Positions 16,951 through 25,719 are shown, numbered from the stretch's first letter. The stretch: DNA of 64,000 nt from Amycolatopsis oliviviridis (GCF_014654365.1 NZ_BNAY01000001.1:1674001-1738000), one strand, 5' to 3'. A program made the numbers and translations. Notes: a model not told the origin generated them from the sequence alone.

Positions 16951-18318
16951 ATGACCATCACCTCGGAATCGTCGCAGTACCGGCTCGGTGACGCACCGGG
17001 CCGGATACCGGTGCTCGGCAACGCGCTCAAGATCTTCAAGGACCCGCTGACGTACCTGCCGCGGCTTCGCGATCAAGGTGACGTCGTCCGGGTGAGACTC
17101 GGCCCCGGTGTCGCCTACATGGCGGTGACCCACGACGTGGTCCAGGAAGTCCTGCACCGTCCCCGCGTCTTCGACAAGGGTGGCGAGTTCATCGACAAGA
17201 TGCGGGTCATCCTCGGCGACGGTGTCGGTACCTGCAGTGTCACCACGCACAAGCGTCAGCGCGCGTTCATCCAGCCCGCTTTCCAGAAGCACAAGATCAC
17301 CGGCTACACCGAGGTGATGGCGAAGCACGTCGCCGACCTGGTCGGCTCCTGGCGGTTCGGTCAGGAGATCGACGTGCTGGAGGAGATGAGCAAGCTGACC
17401 ACGCGGGTCACCGCGCAGGCCATGTTCTCCGACGACGACCTCGGCGCGGAGGCGATCGCCGAGGTGCAGCGTTCGTTCCCGGTGGTCTGGAAGGGCGTCT
17501 TCCGCCGGATGATGCTGCCCCTGCCGGTCGTCCACGAGGTCCCGACCAAGGCCAACCAGGACTACCGGCAGGCGCTGGCGCGGCTCGAAGGCGTGATCAA
17601 CTCGATGGTGAACGCCTATCGTGAGGACGGCCGCGAACACGACGACATCCTGTCCGTTCTGCTCGCCGCCCGGGACGAGGACGGCACCGCGATGACCGAC
17701 CTCGAGATCCGCGACGAACTCATGACGATCCTCGCGGCGGGTGTGGAGACGCCCGCTTCCGGGCTGGCTTGGGCCCTGTACCTCACCAGCACCCACCCGG
17801 ATGTCGAAGCGAAGCTTCACGAAGAAGTCGACAGCGTGCTCAACACCCGGACGGCCACGCCCGAGGACTATCCCCGGCTTCCCTACACGAACCGGATCGT
17901 CAACGAGGCTCTTCGCATGTACCCGCCGGTGTGGTTCATCACCCGGCGCGCCGTCGTCGACACCACCCTGGGCGGTCACCACGTACCGGCCGGCTCCAGC
18001 ATCCTTTTCAGTCCCTACGCGCTGCACCGGGACCCCGCCGTGTTCGCCGCGCCGAACACCTTCGACCCGGACCGGTGGCTGCCCGAACGGCTCCGGGAGC
18101 TGCCGAAGAACGCGGTGATCTCGTTCAGCGGGGGAAGCCGGAAATGCCTCGGGGACGTCCTGGCCAACCACGAGATGACGATCGCGCTCGCCTCCGTCGC
18201 CGCGCGCTGGCGGCTGCGGGAGAAGGCGGGGCATCAGCTCAAGCCCGTCCCGAAGGCCGAACTGACCATCGGTCACATGCCCATGACCGTCGAACCCCGC
18301 GGAACCCGGAAGAGCTGA
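16951..18318 (+). CDS. Cytochrome P450, terpene-oxidising type
   Basis: Protein of 455 residues, the length of CYP170-like bacterial P450s. The start at 16951 has GAGGAG upstream. The I-helix motif is AGVETPAS, the E-x-x-R is EALR, and the haem loop is FSGGSRKCLGD with thiolate C399. The terpene synthase starts 5 bases after the stop, so the two enzymes are coupled. The pairing resembles the albaflavenone pair, where a P450 oxidises the sesquiterpene made by the adjacent synthase. The oxidation site cannot be predicted. A ferredoxin partner is not encoded in this unit. Confidence 0.92.
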   Translation: MTITSESSQYRLGDAPGRIPVLGNALKIFKDPLTYLPRLRDQGDVVRVRLGPGVAYMAVTHDVVQEVLHRPRVFDKGGEFIDKMRVILGDGVGTCSVTTHKRQRAFIQPAFQKHKITGYTEVMAKHVADLVGSWRFGQEIDVLEEMSKLTTRVTAQAMFSDDDLGAEAIAEVQRSFPVVWKGVFRRMMLPLPVVHEVPTKANQDYRQALARLEGVINSMVNAYREDGREHDDILSVLLAARDEDGTAMTDLEIRDELMTILAAGVETPASGLAWALYLTSTHPDVEAKLHEEVDSVLNTRTATPEDYPRLPYTNRIVNEALRMYPPVWFITRRAVVDTTLGGHHVPAGSSILFSPYALHRDPAVFAAPNTFDPDRWLPERLRELPKNAVISFSGGSRKCLGDVLANHEMTIALASVAARWRLREKAGHQLKPVPKAELTIGHMPMTVEPRGTRKS

Positions 18319-18323
18319 CCACC

Positions 18324-19349
18324 GTGCACCCAGCCGAACTCAGGATCTGGCCTTCGCCCGGCCACTCCCTGCTCCAGCTGCCCGACCGTATCTCGCCGTA
18401 CGCCGAAAAGCTCGAACAGCGGATCCTGCACTGGGCGGACGAGTTCCGGGTACTCGACGGCGAACGTGCCCGGACGAAACTCGAACGCACGCGGCTCGGC
18501 GAGTTGATCGCCCGGTCCTATCCCCACATCACCGAAGACCGGCTCGACGCGCTGGCGGGATGGTTCCTCTGGGCGTTCGTGATCGACGACTGCTACGACG
18601 ACGTCGTCGGTGACTACGACGCTTCGGCGGAACGCGTGCTTTCGGTCCTGCGCGGCGAACGGATCCCGGACATGACCCGGCTCGACGCGCTGCTCGCCCG
18701 GGTCCGGGAACTCGTGGTGGAGGGCAGGAGCAGGCACTGGCAGGCCCGGTTCGAGCAGCACATGGGCCAGTTCCTGACCGGGTTCAAATACGAGGCGGAC
18801 AGCCGGGCCAGCGGGCGGACGCCCAATCTGCTCGGCTACACCCAGCTGCGCCGGGCGACCGGCGGGATCACCCCGTCGCTGGATCTGCTGGAGGTGGCGA
18901 CCGGCCACGAGGTGCCGGTACTGATCCACGAGACCGAGCAGTTCCACATCCTGTTCAACCGGGCCGCGGACGTCGTCGTCTGGGTGAACGACGTCATGTC
19001 CCTGGAGAAAGAGCTGCTCTCCGGCGAGACGAGCAACGGCGTCCTCGTCCTGCGCCAGGAGATGGCGTTGTCGGACCAGGAGGCGATCGACGCCGTCTAC
19101 GATCTCGTCGAGGGGCAGATCGAGCAGTTCGATCGGGCCCGCACCGTCCTTTTCGGACTTCTCCCCGGCTGGGGCGGCCTGACGGTGAGCGAGCTGGCCG
19201 CGATCGAGCTGTTCGTCGAAGGCCTGCAGACGTGGATGCGCGGCAACCTCGAATGGTCGCGGAACTGCGCCCGCTACCGGGTCGTCGACGGCGTCAGGCT
19301 GAGCACGGATTCCACATTGGTGAACACCACGAGGCAGGTGTCCGGATGA
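18324..19349 (+). CDS. Class I terpene synthase
   Basis: Protein of 341 residues from the GTG at 18324 (GAAGAG upstream, partly inside the P450 stop region). The Asp-rich metal motif is VIDDCYDD (D88, D89, D92, D93). The second metal triad is the NSE motif N-D-V-M-S-L-E-K-E near residue 221. Length and motifs fit bacterial mono-, sesqui- or diterpene cyclases, which ionise a prenyl diphosphate and cyclise the cation. The synthase gene after it overlaps as ATGA, so the substrate is probably made by that enzyme. A C-terminal Arg-Tyr (N-C-A-R-Y) is present, as in geosmin- and pentalenene-type synthases. The product is not predictable. Confidence 0.92.
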   Translation: MHPAELRIWPSPGHSLLQLPDRISPYAEKLEQRILHWADEFRVLDGERARTKLERTRLGELIARSYPHITEDRLDALAGWFLWAFVIDDCYDDVVGDYDASAERVLSVLRGERIPDMTRLDALLARVRELVVEGRSRHWQARFEQHMGQFLTGFKYEADSRASGRTPNLLGYTQLRRATGGITPSLDLLEVATGHEVPVLIHETEQFHILFNRAADVVVWVNDVMSLEKELLSGETSNGVLVLRQEMALSDQEAIDAVYDLVEGQIEQFDRARTVLFGLLPGWGGLTVSELAAIELFVEGLQTWMRGNLEWSRNCARYRVVDGVRLSTDSTLVNTTRQVSG

Positions 19350-20368
19350 CTTCGACCACCGATCTGGCGACCGATCCGATCGCCGCCCGCGCCCGCGTGC
19401 GTGAACTCATGCGGGAGACGGTGCGCCGCTCGTGCCCCACGGTCGCGCATATCGCCGGTTACCACGCCGGCTGGCTGGACGCGACCGGGCTGCCGCGGGC
19501 GGAACCCGGCGGGAAGGCGCTGCGCCCGACTTTGGCGCTGCTGGCCACCCGTGCCGTCGGCGCGGACGAGGGCCTCGGTGTGGTCGCCGGTGCCGCGGTC
19601 GAGCTGGTGCACGACTTTTCCCTGCTCCACGACGACGTGATCGACGAAGACGCCGAGCGGCGGCACCGGCCGTCGGCGTGGACGGTGTTCGGCAAACCGG
19701 CCTCGATCCTGACCGGGGACGCCTTGCTCGCGGCCGCGGTCGAGGTCATCGCCACCAGCGCGGCGCCCGGGGCGGCCGAATCGGTACGCCTGCTGTTGTC
19801 GTCGGTCCACCGGCTTGTCTCCGGGGAGTACCTCGACGTGGAGTTCGAAACCCGCGAGGTGGTGACACCGGCGGAATACCTGCGGATGGCTTCGGCCAAG
19901 ACGGCGGCCCTGATCACCACGGCCGTCACCCTGGGGCCGACCCTGGCGCAAAGCCCGCCCACGTTCGTCACCGCACTTGAAGGGTTCGGGCGGCATCTCG
20001 GCCTCGCCTTCCAGATCACCGACGACGTGCTGGGCATCTGGGGAGACCCCCGGCTGACCGGTAAACCGATTCTGGGCGACATCAAGCGCCGCAAGCGATC
20101 CTTCCCGGTCGTCACCGCGATGGACGCCGGGACTCCCGACGCGGCATGGCTGCGGCGGCTCTACCGGAGCCCGGCCGTCATCACCGACGAGCTGGCGGAG
20201 GAGGCGGCCGAAGTGATCGTCCGCACCGGCGCGCGCGAGCGGGCCGAAGCGGAGGGCCGCCGCCATGTCTCCGCAGCAGTCGAACTCCTCGGGCGTCTCG
20301 GCCCCGGCAACGAAGCGGCGAAGAAGCTGGCGGAGCTGGCCCAGACCGTCACGAACCGCGAACGGTGA
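19346..20368 (+). CDS. Polyprenyl diphosphate synthase (farnesyl/geranylgeranyl type)
   Basis: Protein of 340 residues, starting at an ATG that overlaps the terpene synthase stop (ATGA). Motifs are PGGKALRPTLALL, the first Asp-rich motif DDVID (D96-D100) with E-R-R following, GEYLDVEFE, and the second motif DDVLGIWGD near 226. It makes the allylic diphosphate for the neighbouring cyclase. The earlier in-frame start at 19232 would lie well inside the cyclase gene and is rejected. It is about the usual size for FPP/GGPP synthases and distinct from the synthase at 1972. Confidence 0.92.
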   Translation: MTSTTDLATDPIAARARVRELMRETVRRSCPTVAHIAGYHAGWLDATGLPRAEPGGKALRPTLALLATRAVGADEGLGVVAGAAVELVHDFSLLHDDVIDEDAERRHRPSAWTVFGKPASILTGDALLAAAVEVIATSAAPGAAESVRLLLSSVHRLVSGEYLDVEFETREVVTPAEYLRMASAKTAALITTAVTLGPTLAQSPPTFVTALEGFGRHLGLAFQITDDVLGIWGDPRLTGKPILGDIKRRKRSFPVVTAMDAGTPDAAWLRRLYRSPAVITDELAEEAAEVIVRTGARERAEAEGRRHVSAAVELLGRLGPGNEAAKKLAELAQTVTNRER

Positions 20369-20397
20369 ACAACCCGACGAGAAAGGAACTCGCCACC

Positions 20398-20511
20398 ATG
20401 GCACTCAAGGAACGGCACGGCGTCATCCGCCCGTCCACGTTCAGGCAGCTCGCCCACGGTGTTTTCTGCTACGCGCGGACATTCGTGCGGGCGACGTTCC
20501 GCCGTAACTGA
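20398..20511 (+). CDS. 37-residue small ORF between polyprenyl synthase and eccC
   Basis: It starts at the ATG 20398 with GAAAGGA about 10 bases upstream and ends at TGA 20509-20511. It lies 29 bases after the polyprenyl synthase and 44 bases before eccC, on the same strand. The product is basic and begins MALKERHGVIRPS; one Cys and several aromatic residues (FCYARTF) lie in the second half, and it ends FRRN. The strong ribosome site and tight placement argue for translation. I do not recognise a family. It might be a leader peptide that couples eccC translation, or a small membrane-surface peptide. Confidence 0.55.
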   Translation: MALKERHGVIRPSTFRQLAHGVFCYARTFVRATFRRN

Positions 20512-20555
20512 TCGCCACACGCGCGAAGAACCTCACTCACCGAGTGGAGAGCCAC

Positions 20556-23500
20556 ATGGCCACGACCTTGTTCCCCCGGCGCACCCGGCGGCCGAAACCG
20601 CCGTCCTCCGGCGCGGACATCGAACTGCAGCCGCCACCGAGTGTTCCCGAGGACACCGGCGGCGGTGTCAGCTCGGTGCTGATGTACGCGCCGATGGGGC
20701 TCGGCTCGCTCGCGATGGTGATGATGTTCGTCCGGCCCGGAGCAGGGATCTTCGCCTATCTGGGCGGTGGCCTCATGATCCTCTCCACGATCGGCATGCT
20801 GGTCGCGCAGATGCTGCGGAACTCGGTGACGCACAAGCAGAAGCTCAACGGGCACCGGCGTGACTACATCCGCTACCTGGCGCAGCTGCGCGGTCGCGTC
20901 CGCAAGGCGCTGACCGATCAGCAGAAGGCGGCACGCTGGATCCACCCCGATCCGCACTCCCTGTGGTCCATGGCGCTGGGCTACCGCTTGTGGGAACGCC
21001 GCCCGGCACACGACGACTTCGGCGAGGTCCGCATCGGGCTCGGCACCCAGCGGTCCTCGCTCAACCTCACCCCGCCGGACAGCAAGCCGATCGAGGATCT
21101 GGAACCGCTTTCGGCGCATGCCCTGCGCCGTTTCATGCGCGCCTATTCCACCCTGCCGAACTCGCCGATCGCGGTCTATCTCCGCGGCTTCGGCCAGATC
21201 CAGTTCAGCGGCGACGACGAGGCCGTGCTCGGCGTGCTGCGGGCCATGCTCGCCCAGCTCGTGACGGCGCACGCCCCCGGCGACGTCCGGATCGCGTTGT
21301 GCGCCACCGAGGAGCGGCTGGAGCGCTGGGACTGGCTGAAGTGGCTGCCCCACAACCAAGACCAGGAAAGCCACGACGCCGCCGGGGCCAGGCGGCTGAT
21401 CACGACGAGCCTCGACGAGATCGAACTTCTCGTGGGCGGCCCCTCGTTCACCGGTCGTCCGCGATTCGAGGCGGACACGCCGATCACGGCATCGGAACCC
21501 CTCGTGGTCCTGCTGGTCGACGGTGTGTCCGTGCCTTCCGACCACCGGATCGCCGACGAGGGCTACCGCAACGCGGTGGTGCTGGACGTCGGCGGCGCGT
21601 TGCCCTGGCAGCAGCGCCCTGACGTGCTCTTCCTCGAGATCGACGCCGACGAGATCCGGACCGTGTCGTTCGACCGAGTCGGCAAACCGCAGACCGCGCC
21701 GCTGTGCAGCCCGGACCAGCTCAGCGCGACCGCGGCGAACGCGCTGGCCAGGACCATGGCCCGGTTCCGGATCGGCGAAGCCGCCGACGGCGACGACGAG
21801 CCGTTGGCCGTCGACTACGACCTCGCCGCGCTGCTCGGCCTGGGCGACGTGGCGACCTTCGACCCGGTCAAGTACCGCCGCGAGCGGATGACCAGCAAGC
21901 GCAGGCTGCGCGTGCCGATCGGGATCGCCGCCAACGGGGTCCCGCTGGAGCTGGACATCAAGGAGGCCGCGGAAGACGGGATGGGACCGCACGGGCTGTG
22001 CGTGGGCGCGACCGGTTCCGGCAAGAGCGAGCTGTTGCGCACCCTGGTACTCGCGCTGGCCACCACCCACTCTTCGGAGGATCTGAACTTCGTCCTGGTG
22101 GACTTCAAGGGTGGCGCGGCCTTCCTCGGTTTCGACCAGCTGCCGCACACCTCGGCGGTGATCACCAACCTGGTCGACGAGATCGAGCTGGTCGACCGGA
22201 TGCAGGACGCCCTGACCGGTGAGATGAACCGGCGCCAGGAACATCTGCGAGCCGCCGGGAACTACGCTTCCCGGCGCGACTACGAGGCGGCCCGCGCCCA
22301 GGGTGTCCCGCTGGAGCCGATGCCGGCGCTGTTCGTGGTGGTCGACGAATTCAGCGAGATGCTCACCAGCAAACCCGAGTTCATCGACGTCTTCGCGATG
22401 ATCGGCAGGCTGGGCCGCAGCCTCGGTGTCCATCTCCTGCTCGCTTCCCAGCGGCTGGACGAGGGCCGGATCCACAAGGTGGAGACGCATCTGTCCTACC
22501 GGCTCGGTCTCCGGACGTTCTCGGCGATGGAGAGCCGCAGTGTGATCGGCGTCCCGGACGCCTACGAACTCCCGAACAGCCCCGGTAACGGCTACCTCCG
22601 CCCGGATACCCAGACTTTGGTGCGGTTCAAGGGGGCCTACTCGTCGGCGCCGTACCGGGTCAAACGCCGCCGGATCGACGCCGCTTCGGTCGGCCAGAAC
22701 GTCGTCCCGTTCGGCACCCGGTACGTCGACCCGGCCTCCACTCCCGAACCGGAGCCGGAAGAGATCGACGAGCAGAGCGACTCCACGGACACGATGCTGG
22801 ACGTGTTGCTCGGCAGGCTGAAGGGCATCGGCCCGCGAGCCCACCAGGTGTGGCTGCCACCGTTGAAGCAGGCCCCGACCCTCGATCAGCTGCTGCCCCC
22901 GCTGGTGGACCATCCCGAACTCGGGTTCCGCCCGATCGGCGATCTGCAGACCGCTACCCTCGACGTCCCGGTCGGACTGATCGACCTGCCCGCCCAGCAA
23001 CGGCGCGAGCTGCTGAGCGCGAACCTTTCGGGCAGCAAGGGAAACGTCGCGATCGTCGGTGGACCGCAGAGCGGCAAGAGCACGATGGTGCGCACGCTGA
23101 TCTGTTCGCTGGCGCTGACCCACACCGCCAACGAGGTCCAGTTCTACTGCCTCGACTTCGGCGGCGGGCTCACGGCACTGGCCTCGCTCCCCCACGTCGG
23201 CAGTGTGGCCAACCGGCTGGACCGCGACCGGGTGACCCGGACGGTGCTCGAAGTGACCAACCTGATGGCGCGGCGCGAAACGATCTTCGCCGAGCACAAC
23301 ATCGACTCGATGGCCAGCTACCGGCGGGCCCGGCGGGAAGGCCGGTATCTCGACCTCGATCCGTACGGCGACGTGTTCCTGATCGTCGACGGCTGGTACA
23401 CGGTGCGGCAGGACTTCGAGGAGCTGGAGGAACGGTTCAGCGAACTGGCCGCCCGCGGCCTCAGCTTCGGTATCCACCTGATCATCGCCACCAACCGGTG

Positions 23501-24527
23501 GTCGGAGATGCGGCCGTGGTTGCGGGACGTGGTCGGCACCCGGTTCGAGCTGAAACTGGGCGACCCGGTCGACTCCGAGGTGAACAGCCGGTTCGCGGCG
23601 ACCGTCCCGTCCATTCCCGGCCGCGGGATCACGCCGGACCGGTTGCATTTCCTCAGCGCGCTGCCGCGTATCGACGGCCTTTCCCGGACCGACGATCTCG
23701 CCGACGCCACGGTGGAACTCGCGGAAGCGCTGACCACGCCCCAGGCGCCGAGGGCACCGCAAGTCCGGCTGTTGCCGCACAAGCTGACCGTCCGTGAGCT
23801 GCCTGGGCCCACGGCGCCGAACCCGGCCGCGGAGATGCGCGTCCCGCTCGGGGTCGAAGACGTCCACCTGGCGCCCGAGTGGCACGACTTCGACGCCAGC
23901 CCGCATCTGCTCGTCTACGGTGACGCCGAAAGCGGCAAGACGAATCTGCTCAAGCACATCGCGCGCTCGGTGGTGGCCCACCACTCCTCCAGCGAGGCGC
24001 GCGTGATGTTCGGTGACTTCCGCCGAGAGCTACGCGGCTGCATCCCGGAATCGCACCAGCTCGAATACGCCGTCGGCGCCGAAGCGTTGACGAAGTCGAT
24101 CGCCGGCGCGGCGACGATCTTCGAGAAACGCATCCCCGGCCCGGAAATCAGCCCGAGCAGGTTGCCGCTGCGTGACTGGTGGAAGGGCGGACGGCTCTAC
24201 ATCATCATCGACGACTTCGAGCTCGCCGAGACGGCGGGCAGCGCGGGCCCGCTGCAGCCGCTCCTGCCGGTGCTGGCACAGGGCGCCGATGTGGGTCTGC
24301 ACGTGATCATCGCCCGCAGCACCTCGGGTGGCGGCCGGTCGATGTCGAACCCGGCGATCCGCCGCATGTGGGAGCTGGGCACCCCCGCGCTGATGTTGTC
24401 CTGCCCCAAGTCGGAAGGGGCCTTCCTCGGCAACCTGAAGCCCCGGGTGCTGCCGACCGGACGTGCTCAGTTCGTGAACCGGCGCCGGTCCGTGCGGCTC
24501 GTGCAGACGCCTCTCGTCGAATCTTGA
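20556..24527 (+). CDS. eccC: Type VII secretion motor ATPase EccC (fused EccCa-EccCb)
   Basis: Protein of 1323 residues from the ATG at 20556 with GGAGA upstream. Two membrane helices lie near the N-terminus (about 45-90). Three FtsK/SpoIIIE ATPase domains follow, with Walker A motifs GATGSGKS (about 484), GGPQSGKS (about 835) and GDAESGKT (about 1122). Domain 1 also has VDFKGGAAF and a VVVDEFSEM Walker B; domain 3 has IIIDDFEL. EccC recognises export signals on Esx-type cargo and powers translocation. Membrane and ATPase parts are in one chain, as in non-mycobacterial and ESX-4/5-like systems. It is unusual in sitting behind terpene genes and about 14 kb from the rest of the secretion operon (38955-48931), whose EccB and EccD it presumably joins. 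Confidence 0.96.
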   Translation: MATTLFPRRTRRPKPPSSGADIELQPPPSVPEDTGGGVSSVLMYAPMGLGSLAMVMMFVRPGAGIFAYLGGGLMILSTIGMLVAQMLRNSVTHKQKLNGHRRDYIRYLAQLRGRVRKALTDQQKAARWIHPDPHSLWSMALGYRLWERRPAHDDFGEVRIGLGTQRSSLNLTPPDSKPIEDLEPLSAHALRRFMRAYSTLPNSPIAVYLRGFGQIQFSGDDEAVLGVLRAMLAQLVTAHAPGDVRIALCATEERLERWDWLKWLPHNQDQESHDAAGARRLITTSLDEIELLVGGPSFTGRPRFEADTPITASEPLVVLLVDGVSVPSDHRIADEGYRNAVVLDVGGALPWQQRPDVLFLEIDADEIRTVSFDRVGKPQTAPLCSPDQLSATAANALARTMARFRIGEAADGDDEPLAVDYDLAALLGLGDVATFDPVKYRRERMTSKRRLRVPIGIAANGVPLELDIKEAAEDGMGPHGLCVGATGSGKSELLRTLVLALATTHSSEDLNFVLVDFKGGAAFLGFDQLPHTSAVITNLVDEIELVDRMQDALTGEMNRRQEHLRAAGNYASRRDYEAARAQGVPLEPMPALFVVVDEFSEMLTSKPEFIDVFAMIGRLGRSLGVHLLLASQRLDEGRIHKVETHLSYRLGLRTFSAMESRSVIGVPDAYELPNSPGNGYLRPDTQTLVRFKGAYSSAPYRVKRRRIDAASVGQNVVPFGTRYVDPASTPEPEPEEIDEQSDSTDTMLDVLLGRLKGIGPRAHQVWLPPLKQAPTLDQLLPPLVDHPELGFRPIGDLQTATLDVPVGLIDLPAQQRRELLSANLSGSKGNVAIVGGPQSGKSTMVRTLICSLALTHTANEVQFYCLDFGGGLTALASLPHVGSVANRLDRDRVTRTVLEVTNLMARRETIFAEHNIDSMASYRRARREGRYLDLDPYGDVFLIVDGWYTVRQDFEELEERFSELAARGLSFGIHLIIATNRWSEMRPWLRDVVGTRFELKLGDPVDSEVNSRFAATVPSIPGRGITPDRLHFLSALPRIDGLSRTDDLADATVELAEALTTPQAPRAPQVRLLPHKLTVRELPGPTAPNPAAEMRVPLGVEDVHLAPEWHDFDASPHLLVYGDAESGKTNLLKHIARSVVAHHSSSEARVMFGDFRRELRGCIPESHQLEYAVGAEALTKSIAGAATIFEKRIPGPEISPSRLPLRDWWKGGRLYIIIDDFELAETAGSAGPLQPLLPVLAQGADVGLHVIIARSTSGGGRSMSNPAIRRMWELGTPALMLSCPKSEGAFLGNLKPRVLPTGRAQFVNRRRSVRLVQTPLVES

Positions 24528-24765
24528 CGTTGGCGTCGCGAAGGTGGCTTTCACCACGCCTTTATTGAAAGGTGAGGCAGGTTGCGTGTGTGGCGTGCCG
24601 GGATCCACTGCCGCGCTAACCCCTCGCAGGCGGCTTCAAAGCAAGGCCCTGCGGCGCGGCGCCTGACAACAGCCCCAGGAGAGCTGGACGCGCTCTCGAC
24701 TGTCCACAAGAGACAAAACTCGTAGCCAGAGCGCCCGATTCAGGCACTTTGGGCAACTTTCCGAC

Positions 24766-24817
24766 GGGGTCGTGAGTGGTAAAGAGGGTTAGAACCCTCT
24801 TTACCACTCACGACCCC
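24766..24817. repeat. Perfect palindrome with 25-bp arms and a 2-base loop
   Basis: The arms run 24766-24790 and 24793-24817 and are exact complements around AG. The outer part is GGGGTCGTGAGTGG, shared with the repeat at 4659-4712; the inner part is TAAAGAGGGTT. It is a very stable hairpin on either strand between convergent genes and could end transcription both ways. Confidence 0.85.
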
Positions 24818-24915
24818 ACGCGCAACTGCACATAAAGGCATCACTCGGACACGCGTTCGGCTTTGAGTGTCCCCTATGGACACCGGAGCGCGGCGCCTCA
24901 CGCTTGAATACGCCA

Positions 24916-24928
24916 CCACTCACGACCC
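24916..24928. repeat. Half-site of the GTCGTGAGTG repeat class
   Basis: CCACTCACGACCC is the same sequence as one outer arm of the palindrome about 100 bases upstream, with no partner arm nearby. It may be the relic of another copy. Confidence 0.55.
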
Positions 24929-24949
24929 TGTCGAAAACCGCACCGGAAA

Positions 24950-24980
24950 CGAAAGAAGCCGACCGCCGAAGCGGCCGGCT
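24950..24980 (-). terminator. Probable intrinsic terminator on the minus strand
   Basis: Read on the minus strand, AGCCGGCCGC, a TTCG tetraloop and GCGGTCGGCT form a 10-bp stem (one G-U pair) followed by TCTTTCG. It would end transcripts from the SsgA-like gene at 25252 or from a separate short RNA. Confidence 0.55.
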
Positions 24981-25027
24981 GAAGCATTCTGACGGAACGC
25001 GCCGTCACGGAAGTCTTCCCACCTAGC

Positions 25028-25067
25028 GGGCTGGGGACTGTCCGGGGGGCTGAACGGCCCCCAGCCC
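25028..25067 (-). other. GC-rich hairpin, possible part of a structured RNA or 3' untranslated region
   Basis: A 9-bp perfect stem GGGCTGGGG / CCCCAGCCC encloses a 22-base loop that contains six consecutive C on the minus strand and can form an alternative inner stem. The terminator-like hairpin lies about 50 bases further downstream on that strand. I could not match it to a known riboswitch or small RNA. Confidence 0.3.
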
Positions 25068-25251
25068 GGATGCCGGCGGTGGTGGGGCCCGATCTCCCGC
25101 CGGTTCGCGCTGACGCTAACGCGCGATGAGCCGACTGGCCGTGCCGGTTGTCCTTCCGGCCAAGGCCCCTGCCCGAACAGCCGCCGGCCGAACCGAGAAC
25201 CTCGGCTCCATGGCCCGGGAATCACGCTGTGAGGACCGGTATCCAAAGCCC

Positions 25252-25719
25252 TCAGCTCTCCCGTTCTCCGCCACCGACCAGGTGGCTCAGCTCACGGTCG
25301 AGATCGAACCAGCGCCATTCCTCGCCGGGAGCCACCAGGGCATGGCTGCAATCGAGGAACTCGACCAGTTCGCCCAGCCGGACGGTGAAGGTGGCCGAGC
25401 CTTCAGTCGCCATCAAGGTCACCATCACCCGCCTGGCACCGTCCGGATCCGGACCGATCCGCACGTCTCCCTCACCCGATGGCGTGAGTATTCCCGCGGA
25501 CAGAAGTTCCCTTGAGAAGAGCCATTCCGCCTCGATCGCCGTATCGCGCAGGAACCGCACCACGACGGCGAACGGATCGCTGGTGTCGTACCTCAGTTCG
25601 CAGCTCTCCGGCAGCTCCGACCCGTCGGGCAGCAGCCGCCCGAAAACGATCTCGTGCCGGTGCGTCACGTGCCGGACCGAAAGGTCGTCCGGCGTTCCTG
25701 AATCCACTTCTCGGTTCAT
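25252..25719 (-). CDS. SsgA-like (SALP family) sporulation/cell-division regulator
   Basis: Protein of 155 residues with the SALP signature: CELRYDTSDPFAVVVRF near the middle, then EWLFSRELLSAGILTPSGEGDVRIGP, and a C-terminal Leu/Phe-rich helix (LGELVEFLDCSHALV). SsgA-like proteins occur in actinobacteria with complex morphology and help place division septa and control sporulation or fragmentation. The start at 25719 is followed by a normal domain and no extra residues, although the ribosome site is weak. No neighbour is obviously related. It is probably ended by the hairpin at 24950. Confidence 0.85.
   Translation of the reverse strand: MNREVDSGTPDDLSVRHVTHRHEIVFGRLLPDGSELPESCELRYDTSDPFAVVVRFLRDTAIEAEWLFSRELLSAGILTPSGEGDVRIGPDPDGARRVMVTLMATEGSATFTVRLGELVEFLDCSHALVAPGEEWRWFDLDRELSHLVGGGERES

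Larger units (their letters stand above)
24528..25251. other. Long intergenic region rich in palindromes
   Basis: About 720 bases between eccC (plus) and the SsgA-like gene (minus), so it lies between convergent genes. No protein gene is supported. It holds an imperfect palindrome just behind the eccC stop (24536-24562), a GGTGAGGCA element at 24571, the 25-bp-arm palindrome at 24766, a GTCGTGAGTG half-site at 24916, a U-rich hairpin at 24950 and a GC-rich hairpin at 25028. Confidence 0.6.

Noticed and set aside
20469..23984. 1171-codon minus-strand open frame opposite eccC
   Set aside because: It is a shadow of the eccC codons in very GC-rich DNA; the product has no recognisable domain and is an Arg/Gly/His/Gln-rich mixture, while eccC on the other strand is unmistakable.
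24980..25200. Cobalamin or c-di-AMP riboswitch, 6C RNA or RNase P RNA
   Set aside because: The conserved core sequences of these RNAs could not be found; there is also no downstream gene on the relevant strand for a riboswitch to control.
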